Assembly (NCBI GenBank): GCA_013151645.1 | Contig: JAADHU010000016.1 | Location: 59,329 to 123,328, forward strand | Direction of reading: 5' to 3' | Length of the DNA: 64,000 nt | Source: Gammaproteobacteria bacterium | Lineage (GTDB): Bacteria > Pseudomonadota > Gammaproteobacteria > Steroidobacterales > Woeseiaceae | Shown here: piece after piece, positions 35,505 through 44,476 of the stretch | How positions within the stretch are numbered: the stretch's first letter is position 1 | Layout: each line of letters opens with the position of its first letter | Made by a program: the position numbers and the translations under genes | Notes under the pieces: model-generated | The model's input: only the letters and a program-made list of their open reading frames with translations | What the model was told of the DNA's origin: nothing | The model's database searches: none

Positions 35505-36677
35505 ATGTCAGACAACGATTCTGATCCGTTCATAATATTCGGTTCTCCGGATATCCAGAATGCTGAAATCGAAGAGGTGTTGGCAACTCTGAAATCCGGT
35601 TGGTTAGGTACAGGGCCGCGGGTTGCCAGATTTGAGCAAGATTTTGCGGCCTACAAGGGCGTGCCTTCCGAAAGTGTCGCGGCACTGAACTCTTGCACGG
35701 CAGCACTACACGTGAGCATGGTTGCCGCGGGGCTGGAGTCGGGCGACGAAGTGCTGACGACTGCAATGACATTTTGTGCGACTGCCAATGCGATCATACA
35801 TTCCGGCGCGACCCCCGTGCTTGTCGATATCGATCCGATTTCGCTAAACATTGATGTGTCCCGGATTGAGGAAAAAATCACGCCAAGGACCAGGGCGATT
35901 GTGCCAGTACATTTCGCTGGCCGTCCGTGCGATATGGATGCTTTGATGACCGTAGCGCAGAAGCATGATCTCATCATGATTGAAGACTGCGCGCACGCTA
36001 TCGAGGCAAAATGGAAAGGGCAGCAGGTCGGAACATTCGGGGATTTCGGATGTTTCAGTTTTTACGTAACGAAAAATGTGGTGACAGGGGAGGGTGGCAT
36101 GGTGATTGCCAAATCCTCCGAGAAAATCGATCGCATCAAAATTCTGGCGCTGCACGGGATGACCAAAGATGCATGGCATCGATTTGGAGATGAAGGCTAC
36201 AAACACTACCAGGTGATCGAAGCGGGCTTTAAATACAATATGATGGATTTGCAAGCGGCTCTAGGTATTCACCAACTGGACCGCGTGGAAAAAAATTGGT
36301 TTCGTCGCAGGGAAATCTGGGAAAAATATCAAGCTGATTTTTCGTCCCTGCCAATCGACCTGCCGGCAGAGAGCCAGAAAGATACGCGACACGCCTATCA
36401 TCTGTATACATTGGTGATCGATGAAGAAAACTGTGGGATGTCACGGGATCAGTTCGTGGCTCGCATGGGGAAGGCTGATATCGGTGTCGGTGTTCACTAT
36501 TCCAGCCTCGCGATGCACCCCTATTATCAGCAGCGTTTCGGCTGGAATGAAAACGATTATCCGGTTGCGCTGCGATACGGTCAGCAAACAGTGAGCATCC
36601 CTTTGTCTTCGAATCTGACGGATGACGTCGTTTGCCGGATCATCGGGTCGGTCATTGATATAATTCGGGGGGAGTAA
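35505..36677 (+). CDS. DegT/DnrJ/EryC1-family sugar aminotransferase
   Basis: This 390-residue PLP enzyme contains LNSCTAALHVSMVAAGL near the PLP phosphate, IEDCAHAIEAKWKGQQVG with the cofactor-contact Asp, and SFYVTKNVVTGEGGMV with the Schiff-base Lys. FKYNMMDLQAALGIHQL and ADIGVGVHYSSLAMHP are family blocks shared with ArnB-, PglE- and WecE-like enzymes, which aminate 4-keto nucleotide sugars. With rfbB and rfbA upstream, the likely product is a dTDP-4-amino-4,6-dideoxyhexose; stereochemistry cannot be read. ATG 35505 has GAGGA upstream. The gene starts 116 bp after rfbA and may have its own promoter. Confidence 0.9.
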   Translation: MSDNDSDPFIIFGSPDIQNAEIEEVLATLKSGWLGTGPRVARFEQDFAAYKGVPSESVAALNSCTAALHVSMVAAGLESGDEVLTTAMTFCATANAIIHSGATPVLVDIDPISLNIDVSRIEEKITPRTRAIVPVHFAGRPCDMDALMTVAQKHDLIMIEDCAHAIEAKWKGQQVGTFGDFGCFSFYVTKNVVTGEGGMVIAKSSEKIDRIKILALHGMTKDAWHRFGDEGYKHYQVIEAGFKYNMMDLQAALGIHQLDRVEKNWFRRREIWEKYQADFSSLPIDLPAESQKDTRHAYHLYTLVIDEENCGMSRDQFVARMGKADIGVGVHYSSLAMHPYYQQRFGWNENDYPVALRYGQQTVSIPLSSNLTDDVVCRIIGSVIDIIRGE

Positions 36678-36792
36678 AATGCTCAATTGCGATCGGTCTT
36701 ACAGGGGGTTTCGTCCACGTCAGTGTGTGCAACCTGGGTTTGCTGACGCATTCACAGTTTGTTTTTCGAATTGAAGAGGTCGCTTTCGCAAC

Positions 36793-37470
36793 ATGGATAG
36801 ACGGATTCCCGAGTTAAAGGAAGAGTGGGGAGAAAGAGCGAAACGCTTGGGAAAATCCAGGCGCTCCGTGCTTTTCAAGCGTTTTCCCGCGTGGCTAAAT
36901 AGTCGCATACATCGAAAACACAGGGATTTCGTTCTAGGCAATTTGCCGGATACCGTATCCGATATGTTGGACGTCGGTTGCGGCTACGGACGAATTTCGA
37001 GAGAAGTAAGAGCCATAAATTCAAATGCCAATATTCATGGAGTCGAGCTTTGTGAAGAATTCGCGGTGGCTTTTGGCGAAGAATTCGACGAATGCTTCAA
37101 TGGGAGTATCCAGGAATTTCAGTCAACCAAGTGTTACGACGCGATCGTTATCGTTACTGTTTTGATGTACTTGAGAAAAGAAGAGCTTGGAACGATTGTG
37201 GAGAAGTATTGGTCAATGTTGTCACCGGGTGGCGTGATGATTTGTATCGAACCGGCGATCGAGATTTTGGAAACATGGCGCCGGTTGACGGGAAAGCCAT
37301 TCGCATCGCCGACCGGAGGCAGTGTTTTCCACTTTCAGAAAAATGATCTCAAGTGTCTGTTCACGACTCTGGAGAAATCGACGATAATTGCAGATATGTC
37401 GGTGCCGCTATTTCCGGGCGCGAAGTTTCTATCTCTGCATCATGGATTCGCAGTCGCAAAGAGACGTTGA
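36793..37470 (+). CDS. Class I SAM-dependent methyltransferase
   Basis: These 225 residues include the SAM-binding motif MLDVGCGYGRISREV at about 56-70, acidic VELCEEFAVAF as motif Post I, YDAIVIVTVLMYL as motif II and LSPGGVMICIEP as motif III. The N-terminus is basic. Its place in the glycan locus suggests sugar or lipid-carrier methylation, but no substrate residues can be inferred. Codon use is AT-richer than genes outside the locus. The gene stands 115 bp after the aminotransferase and has no obvious Shine-Dalgarno sequence near ATG 36793. Confidence 0.8.
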   Translation: MDRRIPELKEEWGERAKRLGKSRRSVLFKRFPAWLNSRIHRKHRDFVLGNLPDTVSDMLDVGCGYGRISREVRAINSNANIHGVELCEEFAVAFGEEFDECFNGSIQEFQSTKCYDAIVIVTVLMYLRKEELGTIVEKYWSMLSPGGVMICIEPAIEILETWRRLTGKPFASPTGGSVFHFQKNDLKCLFTTLEKSTIIADMSVPLFPGAKFLSLHHGFAVAKRR

Positions 37471-37566
37471 ACACCCGTCTATGGAATTCGACAGTGCGAT
37501 TCTGAAATTACCGCCAATGACCCACGTTTGTGGGATCACCAATTCGTTGAGACAATCGAGTGATTC

Positions 37567-38505
37567 TTAATGACTGTCTTGCGATACTTGGGGGCTCTTA
37601 AGCAAGAATACGGAAGACGTGCCACCGAATATCATGGCACTGAGTAAGTTCAGGCTCCGGTTTAGAATCGGGGCAAGGCTGGCTAGTTCGATTGGGATTC
37701 CGCGACTTGTCAGCAGAAAAATCAGCGTAGCGTCGTATGCCCCAAGGCCCATCGGCAATGTTGATGCAATACCGGCGAAAACACTGAGAATTCCGATAAG
37801 AAAAGCGTCGACGAGCGTTATCGGGATATCGAGGAACAGAAATATCGCTATATGCCGCAGACCAAACCCGATCACATCGGTGATTATCAGTGTGACAGAT
37901 AGGATGATGGTCTTCGGAGTGATTTCGTACTCACCGCTAAGCAGCGGTTGAATAGCTTTGCGAATCAGGTTTCGACCGAGGTACGCGAAAACGACTACAA
38001 TGCTGCCGGCAGCGAGAACCAGCAAAACGTGTTCCGATAACTGTTTCAGTGGGAGGAGATACGCGGCAGAAACGACGCCAAATACACCCCAGATTATCAA
38101 GTTCGAAAAACCATCGATGCCCAGGTAGTAAATAATGCGATTGACTCCCATGCCGAAATATACTTTTATCAAATAGATTCGTGTAGGCAAACCCAATTTG
38201 AAAGGCATCGTGTAACTCATGAGAGCGGTGGTTGACAGCACTGACAGAACTGTTGCGAAACTAACATTGTTCGTTGATGATTCAGGTGATCGTATTCGCG
38301 TGTATAGGTACCATCTAAGTGGTTCAAGGAAAAAGTGGAAAAATACGATCAGTGCGGTGATAACGATAAAATGGCTGTTGTCGCTTTGAAATAGAGGCCG
38401 CAAGTCGAGGTTTTTTGAAATCGTGGGGATGATGAGAAACAAAGAAAGCAGCACAGCCGCAATCAATGCTATTCGGATGACGCCAGATTTGTTAATTAAT
38501 TGCAT
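37567..38505 (-). CDS. UPF0104 / lysylphosphatidylglycerol-synthase-like membrane protein
   Basis: This 312-residue integral membrane protein has about eight hydrophobic helices across its length. The LPG_synthase_TM/UPF0104 blocks are present: FHFFLEPLRWYLYTRI near 65-80, MPFKLGLPTRIYLIKVYFGM in the middle and GIASTLPMGLGAYDATLIFLLTSRGI near the C-terminus. Relatives include lipid flippase domains and glycolipid-associated transport proteins; there is no catalytic LPG synthase domain. It runs opposite to the surrounding glycan genes and is divergent from the methyltransferase at 38572 (66 bp between). A role in lipid-linked sugar handling is plausible but inferred. Confidence 0.75.
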   Translation of the reverse strand: MQLINKSGVIRIALIAAVLLSLFLIIPTISKNLDLRPLFQSDNSHFIVITALIVFFHFFLEPLRWYLYTRIRSPESSTNNVSFATVLSVLSTTALMSYTMPFKLGLPTRIYLIKVYFGMGVNRIIYYLGIDGFSNLIIWGVFGVVSAAYLLPLKQLSEHVLLVLAAGSIVVVFAYLGRNLIRKAIQPLLSGEYEITPKTIILSVTLIITDVIGFGLRHIAIFLFLDIPITLVDAFLIGILSVFAGIASTLPMGLGAYDATLIFLLTSRGIPIELASLAPILNRSLNLLSAMIFGGTSSVFLLKSPQVSQDSH

Positions 38506-38571
38506 GCAAAAAACTCTCGCCTGACGGTAGACTGCTATTGTCAGTGCGGTACGCGAAAACAAAGGTGCTAT

Positions 38572-39309
38572 GTGTCAGATAATCAGGAATACAAACAATT
38601 TTATTCGGATGAAGCAACTGTTTATGAGCGAACCCGTTACAGGACGAGCTATGGCAGTCTCTTTCGACAGCTGCACTACAAAGTAGTGAGTGATGTATGT
38701 GAAAGTATTCCAGCCGATGCGCAAGTACTGGAGGTGGCCTGCGGCACTGGGCATACAACACGGCTACTAAACTCCCTCGGTATTTCTACCGTCGCTTGTG
38801 ATCTCACGCCAAAAATGATGGTGCAAGCGGAGAATAGTATTGACGTTTCAAAAGCCAAGACCCTTTTTGTTCAGACTAGCGCATTCGGCTTGCCTTTTTC
38901 CGATAACTCAGTCGATTTTCTGATTTCAACGCGGTTCTTGCATCTTTTCGGACGTGATGAGCAGGACAAGCTAATTAAGGAGTTTCGACGCGTGTTAAAA
39001 CCGGGAGGAACTCTGGTGGTTGATTTCGACAATCTCGTAGCTCGCTGGTTTTACGCGATTCCACATTTCTTCTACAACATTCTCCGCTATCGCCGATTAG
39101 CCCCGGATTCTCACTACAACACGCCAAAACACGTATCTGCATTGTTAACGAACAACGGTTTTCAAACACCGACTCTCTATGGGGTCGGTGGATGGCACCT
39201 GTATTTGGTCAAGATATTCTCCAATAGCCTGGCGTATCGCCTTGGGTTGCGACATCGATTTGCTCCTCTGCGAATACTAGCGGAGCAGTTCGTGGTAGTT
39301 GGGCAATAG
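38572..39309 (+). CDS. Class I SAM-dependent methyltransferase
   Basis: These 245 residues have the SAM motif VLEVACGTGHTTRLL (about 50-64), CDLTPKMMVQAEN as Post I, FSDNSVDFLISTRFLHLF as motif II and VLKPGGTLVVDFDNL as motif III. The type 11/UbiE-like core is clear; FYNILRYRRLAPDSHYNTPKHV in the C-terminal part is a substrate-side region of unknown specificity. The start is GTG at 38572 with AAAGG upstream; the frame opens earlier at 38500, inside the divergent gene. It follows the AT-rich composition of the glycan locus. Confidence 0.82.
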   Translation: MSDNQEYKQFYSDEATVYERTRYRTSYGSLFRQLHYKVVSDVCESIPADAQVLEVACGTGHTTRLLNSLGISTVACDLTPKMMVQAENSIDVSKAKTLFVQTSAFGLPFSDNSVDFLISTRFLHLFGRDEQDKLIKEFRRVLKPGGTLVVDFDNLVARWFYAIPHFFYNILRYRRLAPDSHYNTPKHVSALLTNNGFQTPTLYGVGGWHLYLVKIFSNSLAYRLGLRHRFAPLRILAEQFVVVGQ

Positions 39310-39422
39310 AGCTAGTTATTCTTGAGCAGAATCAATAATAAAGTCAACTCGAACAATATGTTACGTACTGGTGATTCGCATCACGGTATGCCAACCGCGG
39401 ATTGTGGCGACAGGAGGCCGTC

Positions 39423-40532
39423 GTGAAGGTCTTGATGGTGGCTCCCAAGATATGTACGCCATGGTCAGAGGGTAGAAAGAAGTTCTTCCGGGACTTGTGT
39501 CAGGCGACCATCGATCGGTGGAATGTTGTTGCATTGATAACAGTGGACGACGGCGAGCATTCTGATTTGCCCGTAGTGGCCGAAGAATACATCAGTAAAA
39601 GCGGATGGCAACATCTTGCAAATATTCGCTCGAATCTGGCTGGCGCCGTTCGAAAGCATAAGCCAGATCTGGTGTGTCATTTTCCGTTCGGCATATTCTC
39701 GGGGCTCCGTGGATTGGCCAACATCTGGTCGATTTCACACGTTGAACGCCATTGTAGGTCCATTGGAGTCCCTTGTTGTACGCTGATGTATTCCCTCACT
39801 CGAGAAGCGGACAACGCATTCTATCGGCGTGCACTTCGACGGGTTTACGTCAATCAACACGGATCAAAAAGGAGAACGGTTCGCTTTGGAGTGAAACTAC
39901 AGCAGGCAGATATGAGTCGCTCAAACAGCACGATATCTGTTGAGAAGAATATCCTGTTCATGGCGGGTCTGGCGGAAGAGAAGGACGAACGACTTGACTA
40001 TGCTCTCGATGTTAGAGGATTGCGATTCTTGCTGCGGGCTGGGGATAGGCTACAAAAACGGGGCTATCGGTTAATCGTGGCAATTCCATTGCTTCGGAAC
40101 AAACGACTAAGAGAGCGACTGGCCAATGAAGCAGATAATCGTTGGAGCTCAGCCTCCATAGAATATTGCGAAAACTTGCCTTTCCCTGACATCTATCGTC
40201 GTACTCACGTATTCGCGTTTCCTTACGCGAGCGAAGAACTGCAGTTTGTCCCCACATCGGTCATCGAAGCAATGCATTTTTCGGTTCCAGTAATATTGCC
40301 GAAATTGAATTTCCTGACTCCGTTTTATGAGGTGGACGGAAGGGTTATCGCGTACGAGAAAGGCGATATTGATTCATTTATCGCGCAATTGGATTTGTTA
40401 GACAATCCAGAATACCTGGACGTACTACGGACGAATGCTGCGGCATTCGTCGATCATGAATACGACATCCGCAATTCGGTTACTGACATCGAGGCATTGT
40501 ATCGGGCGAATTCCGATTGGCAAAATCGTTGA
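39423..40532 (+). CDS. GT4-like glycosyltransferase
   Basis: These 369 residues show a GT-B fold pattern. The N-terminal domain starts VKVLMVAPKICTPWSEGRKK, and the C-terminal domain contains YCENLPFPDIYRRTHVFAFP followed by SEELQFVPTSVIEAMHFSVPVI, the E-x7-E-like donor-binding region of family 4. The start is GTG at 39423 with a strong AGGAGG five to six bases upstream. It lies in the AT-rich part of the locus and converges with the second glycosyltransferase. Donor and acceptor cannot be told from sequence. Confidence 0.8.
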   Translation: MKVLMVAPKICTPWSEGRKKFFRDLCQATIDRWNVVALITVDDGEHSDLPVVAEEYISKSGWQHLANIRSNLAGAVRKHKPDLVCHFPFGIFSGLRGLANIWSISHVERHCRSIGVPCCTLMYSLTREADNAFYRRALRRVYVNQHGSKRRTVRFGVKLQQADMSRSNSTISVEKNILFMAGLAEEKDERLDYALDVRGLRFLLRAGDRLQKRGYRLIVAIPLLRNKRLRERLANEADNRWSSASIEYCENLPFPDIYRRTHVFAFPYASEELQFVPTSVIEAMHFSVPVILPKLNFLTPFYEVDGRVIAYEKGDIDSFIAQLDLLDNPEYLDVLRTNAAAFVDHEYDIRNSVTDIEALYRANSDWQNR

Positions 40533-40660
40533 ATTCGGACACAAAAGGGGCTGACAATGATGGTCGCTATACGGCGTGTTTAAGGCATTCGATTCGCCAG
40601 ACACCGTGTTTGACAGTGGCTCAGTGGTCGGCGGCGACTACTCATTGCCCAATACCACAA

Positions 40661-41803
40661 TCAAGTTTTTCCGCCAATGTTAATTGTCTCGAGGAAGTCC
40701 CGGGTGATAGCTTGCAGGTTGAATTCGGCTGTTGCCGCGTCTATGGAAGTTAGGAACAGGCTGGCGTTTTGACTCAACGCTGATCGTATGGCGCCGACGT
40801 AGGCCGATGTGCTGATTTCGGAGGCCAGGATGCCGAATCGAAATTTCTTGAATAGTCTGGGTAGATCACCGGCCGGCGTCGCGATAAGAGGTGTGCCCAT
40901 CTGCATAGCATCGGAAAATATGACCGGGATGCTTTCGATTCGCGATGGGAGCAGCAAGTAGTCGGCCCATTGAATCAGGTTAGCGGCATCGGGCTTATCC
41001 AGGTATCCACCAAGAGAAACAGGACGCCCACGTTCTCGTAGTTCTTGCGTAGAACGCAAGACCTGATCGCTAAGGGGACCTCCGCCGAAAATCCGAACTT
41101 CCGAAATGTTTTGCCAATCACTACAGCTCAGTTGTGATAGCGCATCCAATAACAGGTCGATTCCCTTGTTGACATGCCAGCGGCCAAGGAAAGCCAGTTT
41201 GTAAGGCGGTTCCGTTGGAAGAGTCCGTGAGTTCGATCGAGGCATTTGACGTGTGCTTGGTAGAAAGTCACAAGGTTTATGGCAGATCGACTCGACGTCG
41301 GTGGCAAGTTTCAAACCATCAGCGAATCGGTGCGTTGCCCGTCCTAGTATGTTCCGAAGAATTGAACGCACCAACGGAATCTTGCCGAGACCCCAGATAT
41401 CACTACCCAGGGCCCATATGCTGAACGGGACTCCATACTGTTTGTTGATCGATTCCGCCCAGTACCCGCTCGGCAATGCCCAAAGCGCGAGAACGTGATC
41501 CGGACAGTCGTCCGCAGCAACCAATCTCAGCGCTGTCTTACCGGATCTCAATGTTCGCACAATCGCTAACCAATCTAATGGGTTAAAGGGGTTAAGTAGC
41601 GAAAGCGGTATTCGCGGGACAGCAAATCTGCGGACCATCAAAGCCCCATCCGCCGTCACTGAGTTAGCGGCGCTGGCCGCCAGGATCGTCACACGGACCT
41701 TTGTTGAAAGCTCACGAGCGAAGTCAGCGACAAAGCTTCCAGCCGCCTCGCTGCCAGGGGTACCATCCGGGTAGGATGAAGTGACTAGCACAACGTGTGG
41801 CAT
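40661..41803 (-). CDS. GT4-family glycosyltransferase
   Basis: These 380 residues form a two-domain GT-B enzyme. The N-terminal domain starts MPHVVLVTSSYPDGTPGSEA with Gly-rich loop AAGSFVADFAREL. The C-terminal domain has LAFLGRWHVNKGIDLLLDAL, RIFGGGPLSDQV and the donor-site block SRIESIPVIFSDAMQMGTPLI. ATG 41803 with GAGG upstream fits; the frame extends to 41941 but would overlap the carboxypeptidase gene region. It is transcribed against the preceding glycosyltransferase (128 bp between stops) and is the last gene of the glycan locus. Confidence 0.88.
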   Translation of the reverse strand: MPHVVLVTSSYPDGTPGSEAAGSFVADFARELSTKVRVTILAASAANSVTADGALMVRRFAVPRIPLSLLNPFNPLDWLAIVRTLRSGKTALRLVAADDCPDHVLALWALPSGYWAESINKQYGVPFSIWALGSDIWGLGKIPLVRSILRNILGRATHRFADGLKLATDVESICHKPCDFLPSTRQMPRSNSRTLPTEPPYKLAFLGRWHVNKGIDLLLDALSQLSCSDWQNISEVRIFGGGPLSDQVLRSTQELRERGRPVSLGGYLDKPDAANLIQWADYLLLPSRIESIPVIFSDAMQMGTPLIATPAGDLPRLFKKFRFGILASEISTSAYVGAIRSALSQNASLFLTSIDAATAEFNLQAITRDFLETINIGGKT

Positions 41804-41840
41804 GTAATCCTCGGTGGCAAATCGTGACCCGTCAATGTGC

Positions 41841-42851
41841 TCAAACCACCCCCGACTCAAGCATCCGTATCGTGCCGGCATCGGCATCAATCTGCACATC
41901 CACACCCAACGGGATCGTAAACTGCGTATCAATATGACCAATCATGCTGCCGCTAAAGGCAGGTACGCCCAAAGGTTCGATGTGTTCACGAAGAACCTGT
42001 TCCAGCGTGAGTGAGCCGAAACTATTGCCTGATTCGCACTCCGTGCATCGTCCAAAAACAAAGCCGCTAATCTTGTCGAGTATGCCGGCCAGGGATAGTT
42101 GCGTCAGCATTCGATCAACTCGATACACGGCTTCATTGACGTCCTCAAGAAAAAGAATGCAGCCATCGAAATCCGGCAGATAGTCTGAGCCCATAATCGC
42201 TGTTAGCACCGTAAGGTTTCCGCCGAGAATGTGACCGCTGGCCTTGCCGCTGCTTATCGATTGCAAGCGATGCTCCGTCTGAACGAGCTTGTCATCGTCC
42301 ACTTCAACGATATTGCTCATTGTAACGGCCTTGCCGTCCATGACGATACGACGAAAGTAATCGGCGGAGAAGCGGTTCAGCGGACTGGGTCCGTGAAAGG
42401 TCACGAGTCCCGTTTTCGCGTGTATACCGTTGAGCAACGCCGTCGTATCGCTGTATCCCAGAAAAACCTTGGGGTTGGCGTCGATAGCCGCGTAGTCCAG
42501 CAGTGGCAGCAGCCTGGCGGAGCCCCAGCCACCACGGGCAACGATCATGCGGATATCCGCTCGACGGAAGAAGGTATTAATATCACTGGCCCTTGCATCG
42601 TCATCGCCCGCAAAGTAACCGTGCCGGTCGTAATAGTTGTCTCCCAATTCGACGTGCAGGCCGAGCGACTCAAGCGCCTCGACCATGATTTCGATTGGTT
42701 GTGTCTCAAACGCAGCGGTCGCCGGGTTGACCAGTCCAACTTTGTCGCCAGGTCGGATTCGCTCCGGTTTGACGATGCGCCCTCCGGCGACGGCATTCAA
42801 CGCCAGACCGGAAACTCCGATTGCACCAATAAACTCGCGTCGATCGAGCAT
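41841..42851 (-). CDS. S66-family LD-carboxypeptidase with Tat-like signal
   Basis: This 336-residue muramoyltetrapeptide carboxypeptidase-like Ser hydrolase trims the terminal D-Ala from peptidoglycan tetrapeptides in known members. Motifs are RGGWGSARLLPLLDY, LGYSDTTALL (nucleophile Ser), LFLEDVNE (Glu) and GHIDTQFTIPLG (His). The N-terminus LDRREFIGAIGVSGLALNA contains twin arginines and a hydrophobic stretch, so Tat export is likely; classic LdcA is cytoplasmic. ATG 42851 has GGAGA upstream. It ends 37 nt before the glycosyltransferase start on the same strand and follows the pirin gene. Confidence 0.87.
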   Translation of the reverse strand: MLDRREFIGAIGVSGLALNAVAGGRIVKPERIRPGDKVGLVNPATAAFETQPIEIMVEALESLGLHVELGDNYYDRHGYFAGDDDARASDINTFFRRADIRMIVARGGWGSARLLPLLDYAAIDANPKVFLGYSDTTALLNGIHAKTGLVTFHGPSPLNRFSADYFRRIVMDGKAVTMSNIVEVDDDKLVQTEHRLQSISSGKASGHILGGNLTVLTAIMGSDYLPDFDGCILFLEDVNEAVYRVDRMLTQLSLAGILDKISGFVFGRCTECESGNSFGSLTLEQVLREHIEPLGVPAFSGSMIGHIDTQFTIPLGVDVQIDADAGTIRMLESGVV

Positions 42852-42968
42852 GTATATCTCCAGTTCGAAAGCATGCTCGATCAATGCAGAAATGCGGCCA
42901 GCCGAGCTATCGGCATGATACCCGTATCGGCCGCCGCGCGGATAGTGCGCCCTCGCCAGGGCACGTAT

Positions 42969-43667
42969 CTATCCCATATCGAAGAGCAGTATCTCGGCAT
43001 CACTAGTGGCCGACAGGTGCACCTTCGTCAGGTCCTCAAGTGCGGCGCCATCACCGCTCGACAGCCGTTCATTATTGACAGAAACATCACCACTGACGAC
43101 CTGCAGCCATCCCCTTCGGCTCGCGTCGAACGTATGGACCAGTTCCGATCCCGCTGTTAGCAAAGTCGCATAGAGATCCATGTCCTGGTGAATTGTCACG
43201 GAACCGTTTCGCCCGTCACGCGAGCCAAGCAGCCGGAATTGACCGGTCTTGTCGGTATCGCTATACGATTTTTCCTCATAACCGGGTTCGAGCGATGCCG
43301 TTTCCGGCAATATCCAGATCTGTAGCAAGTGCACCGGTTCCGTGTTCGAGTGATTGAACTCACTATGTCGCACGCCGGTTCCTGCCGTCATTCGCTGGAC
43401 GTCGCCGCGGCGCAGCACCGAGCCGTTGTGCATGTCGTCTTTGTGCTCAAGCGCACCATCGATAACATAAGTGACGATCTCCATGTCCTGGTGACCGTGA
43501 GTGTCGAAACCCTTGCCCGGCTCGATCCAGTCTTCGTTTATGACGCGAAGACTGCCGAATCCCATGAACTCGGGGTCGTGGTAGTGACCGAAAGAAAAAG
43601 TATGTTTGCTGTCGAGCCAGCCGATATTGGCGGCTCCACGTTCATTCGATTTTCTGACCGATATCAT
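42969..43667 (-). CDS. Pirin-family bicupin protein
   Basis: These 232 residues match YhhW-type pirins. The N-terminal cupin contains HTFSFGHYHDPEFMGFGSLR and the metal-binding set FDTHGHQDMEIVTYVIDGAL plus GTGVRHSEFNHS. The C-terminal cupin (about 150-232) is shorter and lacks clear ligands. Some YhhW-like pirins have quercetinase activity; others act in redox sensing. ATG 43667 has a perfect AGGAGG six bases upstream. It follows the azoreductase gene by 40 nt on the same strand, so both are probably under the same LysR-controlled promoter. Confidence 0.92.
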   Translation of the reverse strand: MISVRKSNERGAANIGWLDSKHTFSFGHYHDPEFMGFGSLRVINEDWIEPGKGFDTHGHQDMEIVTYVIDGALEHKDDMHNGSVLRRGDVQRMTAGTGVRHSEFNHSNTEPVHLLQIWILPETASLEPGYEEKSYSDTDKTGQFRLLGSRDGRNGSVTIHQDMDLYATLLTAGSELVHTFDASRRGWLQVVSGDVSVNNERLSSGDGAALEDLTKVHLSATSDAEILLFDMG

Positions 43668-43707
43668 TACGGACCTCCTGGCATTTAGTCGATATTGAAT
43701 TTAATGA

Positions 43708-44358
43708 TCATGCCGCGTTGACCCGCAGAGCCGGGCCGGCATGAATAGCATCCGCAATTTTGAGGCGCGCACTCTCGATCGCTTCTTCGCCGAGACGGTT
43801 AATTTGATCGGCCGCGAAGACATCGACGTCGTCTATACCAATGAATCGCAGGACGTGTCGCAAATACGGTGTCGCGAAATCTGCGGGACTATCGATCGGT
43901 ACGCCACCTGATGCAATCGCAAGATAAACTTTCTTCTTTTCCAGCAGGCCCAGTGGCCCGTCTTCCGTATAGCGAAAGGTAAGGCCGGCGCGTGCAACCA
44001 TATCGATCCACGCTTTGAGTGTCGCGGGAATGCTGAAGTTGTAGACCGGCATGCCAATGACAATAACATCAGCGGCCTGCAGCTCTGCAACCAGTTCGTC
44101 GGAGCTTGCCAGTTTCTTTCGTTGTTCCTCGTCGCGCGTTGCGGCGGCCGTAAAGTTTGCGCCGACCCAGCCTTCGTCGACAAACGCAATACCACCTGCC
44201 AGGTCCCGATCGACAATCGCGACCTTCCTGTAGCGCGCTTCCAGGGCAGCGACCAAATCATCCGCAAGTGCGCGGCTGGTTGATTCCTCGAAGCGAGCGC
44301 TCGAATTGACACGAAGAATGCGTAGAACCGCTGCTCGGTCACTGGTTGTCTTGGTCAT
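43708..44358 (-). CDS. FMN-dependent NAD(P)H-azoreductase (AzoR-like flavodoxin fold)
   Basis: These 216 residues have a flavodoxin-like fold. The phosphate loop is NSSARFEESTSRAL, the isoalloxazine loop is GMPVYNFSIPATLKAWID, and the second flavin contact is LAIASGGVP. RAGLTFRYTEDGPLGLL matches AzoR/AcpD. The enzyme reduces quinones and azo compounds by two electrons. ATG 44358 with GGAG upstream is chosen; the open frame reaches 44442. It is divergent from a LysR regulator across 118 bp with a 7-2-7 palindrome, the usual layout for a quinone- or electrophile-inducible reductase. Confidence 0.9.
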   Translation of the reverse strand: MTKTTSDRAAVLRILRVNSSARFEESTSRALADDLVAALEARYRKVAIVDRDLAGGIAFVDEGWVGANFTAAATRDEEQRKKLASSDELVAELQAADVIVIGMPVYNFSIPATLKAWIDMVARAGLTFRYTEDGPLGLLEKKKVYLAIASGGVPIDSPADFATPYLRHVLRFIGIDDVDVFAADQINRLGEEAIESARLKIADAIHAGPALRVNAA

Positions 44359-44430
44359 GTTTTTCTCCATTGGTGGCGACATTGGGCCGCTAAAAACAAG
44401 GTCTGCAGTATGATATTTGCGAAATTCGAG

Positions 44431-44446
44431 ATAAATGCCCATTTAT
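44431..44446. promoter_or_regulatory. Palindromic operator candidate between azoR-like and lysR genes
   Basis: ATAAATGCCCATTTAT is a perfect inverted repeat with 7-nt arms and a 2-nt centre. It lies 30 bp before the LysR-family start and 72 bp before the azoreductase start. The position and AT-rich dyad suit a LysR-type regulator binding site. Confidence 0.6.
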
Positions 44447-44476
44447 GGATAAGATTGTTCTAAGATTCGCAACAAT

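Noticed and set aside
42231..43160. 309-residue plus-strand open frame across the carboxypeptidase and pirin genes
   Set aside because: It is antisense to two genes with intact catalytic motifs and spans their junction.
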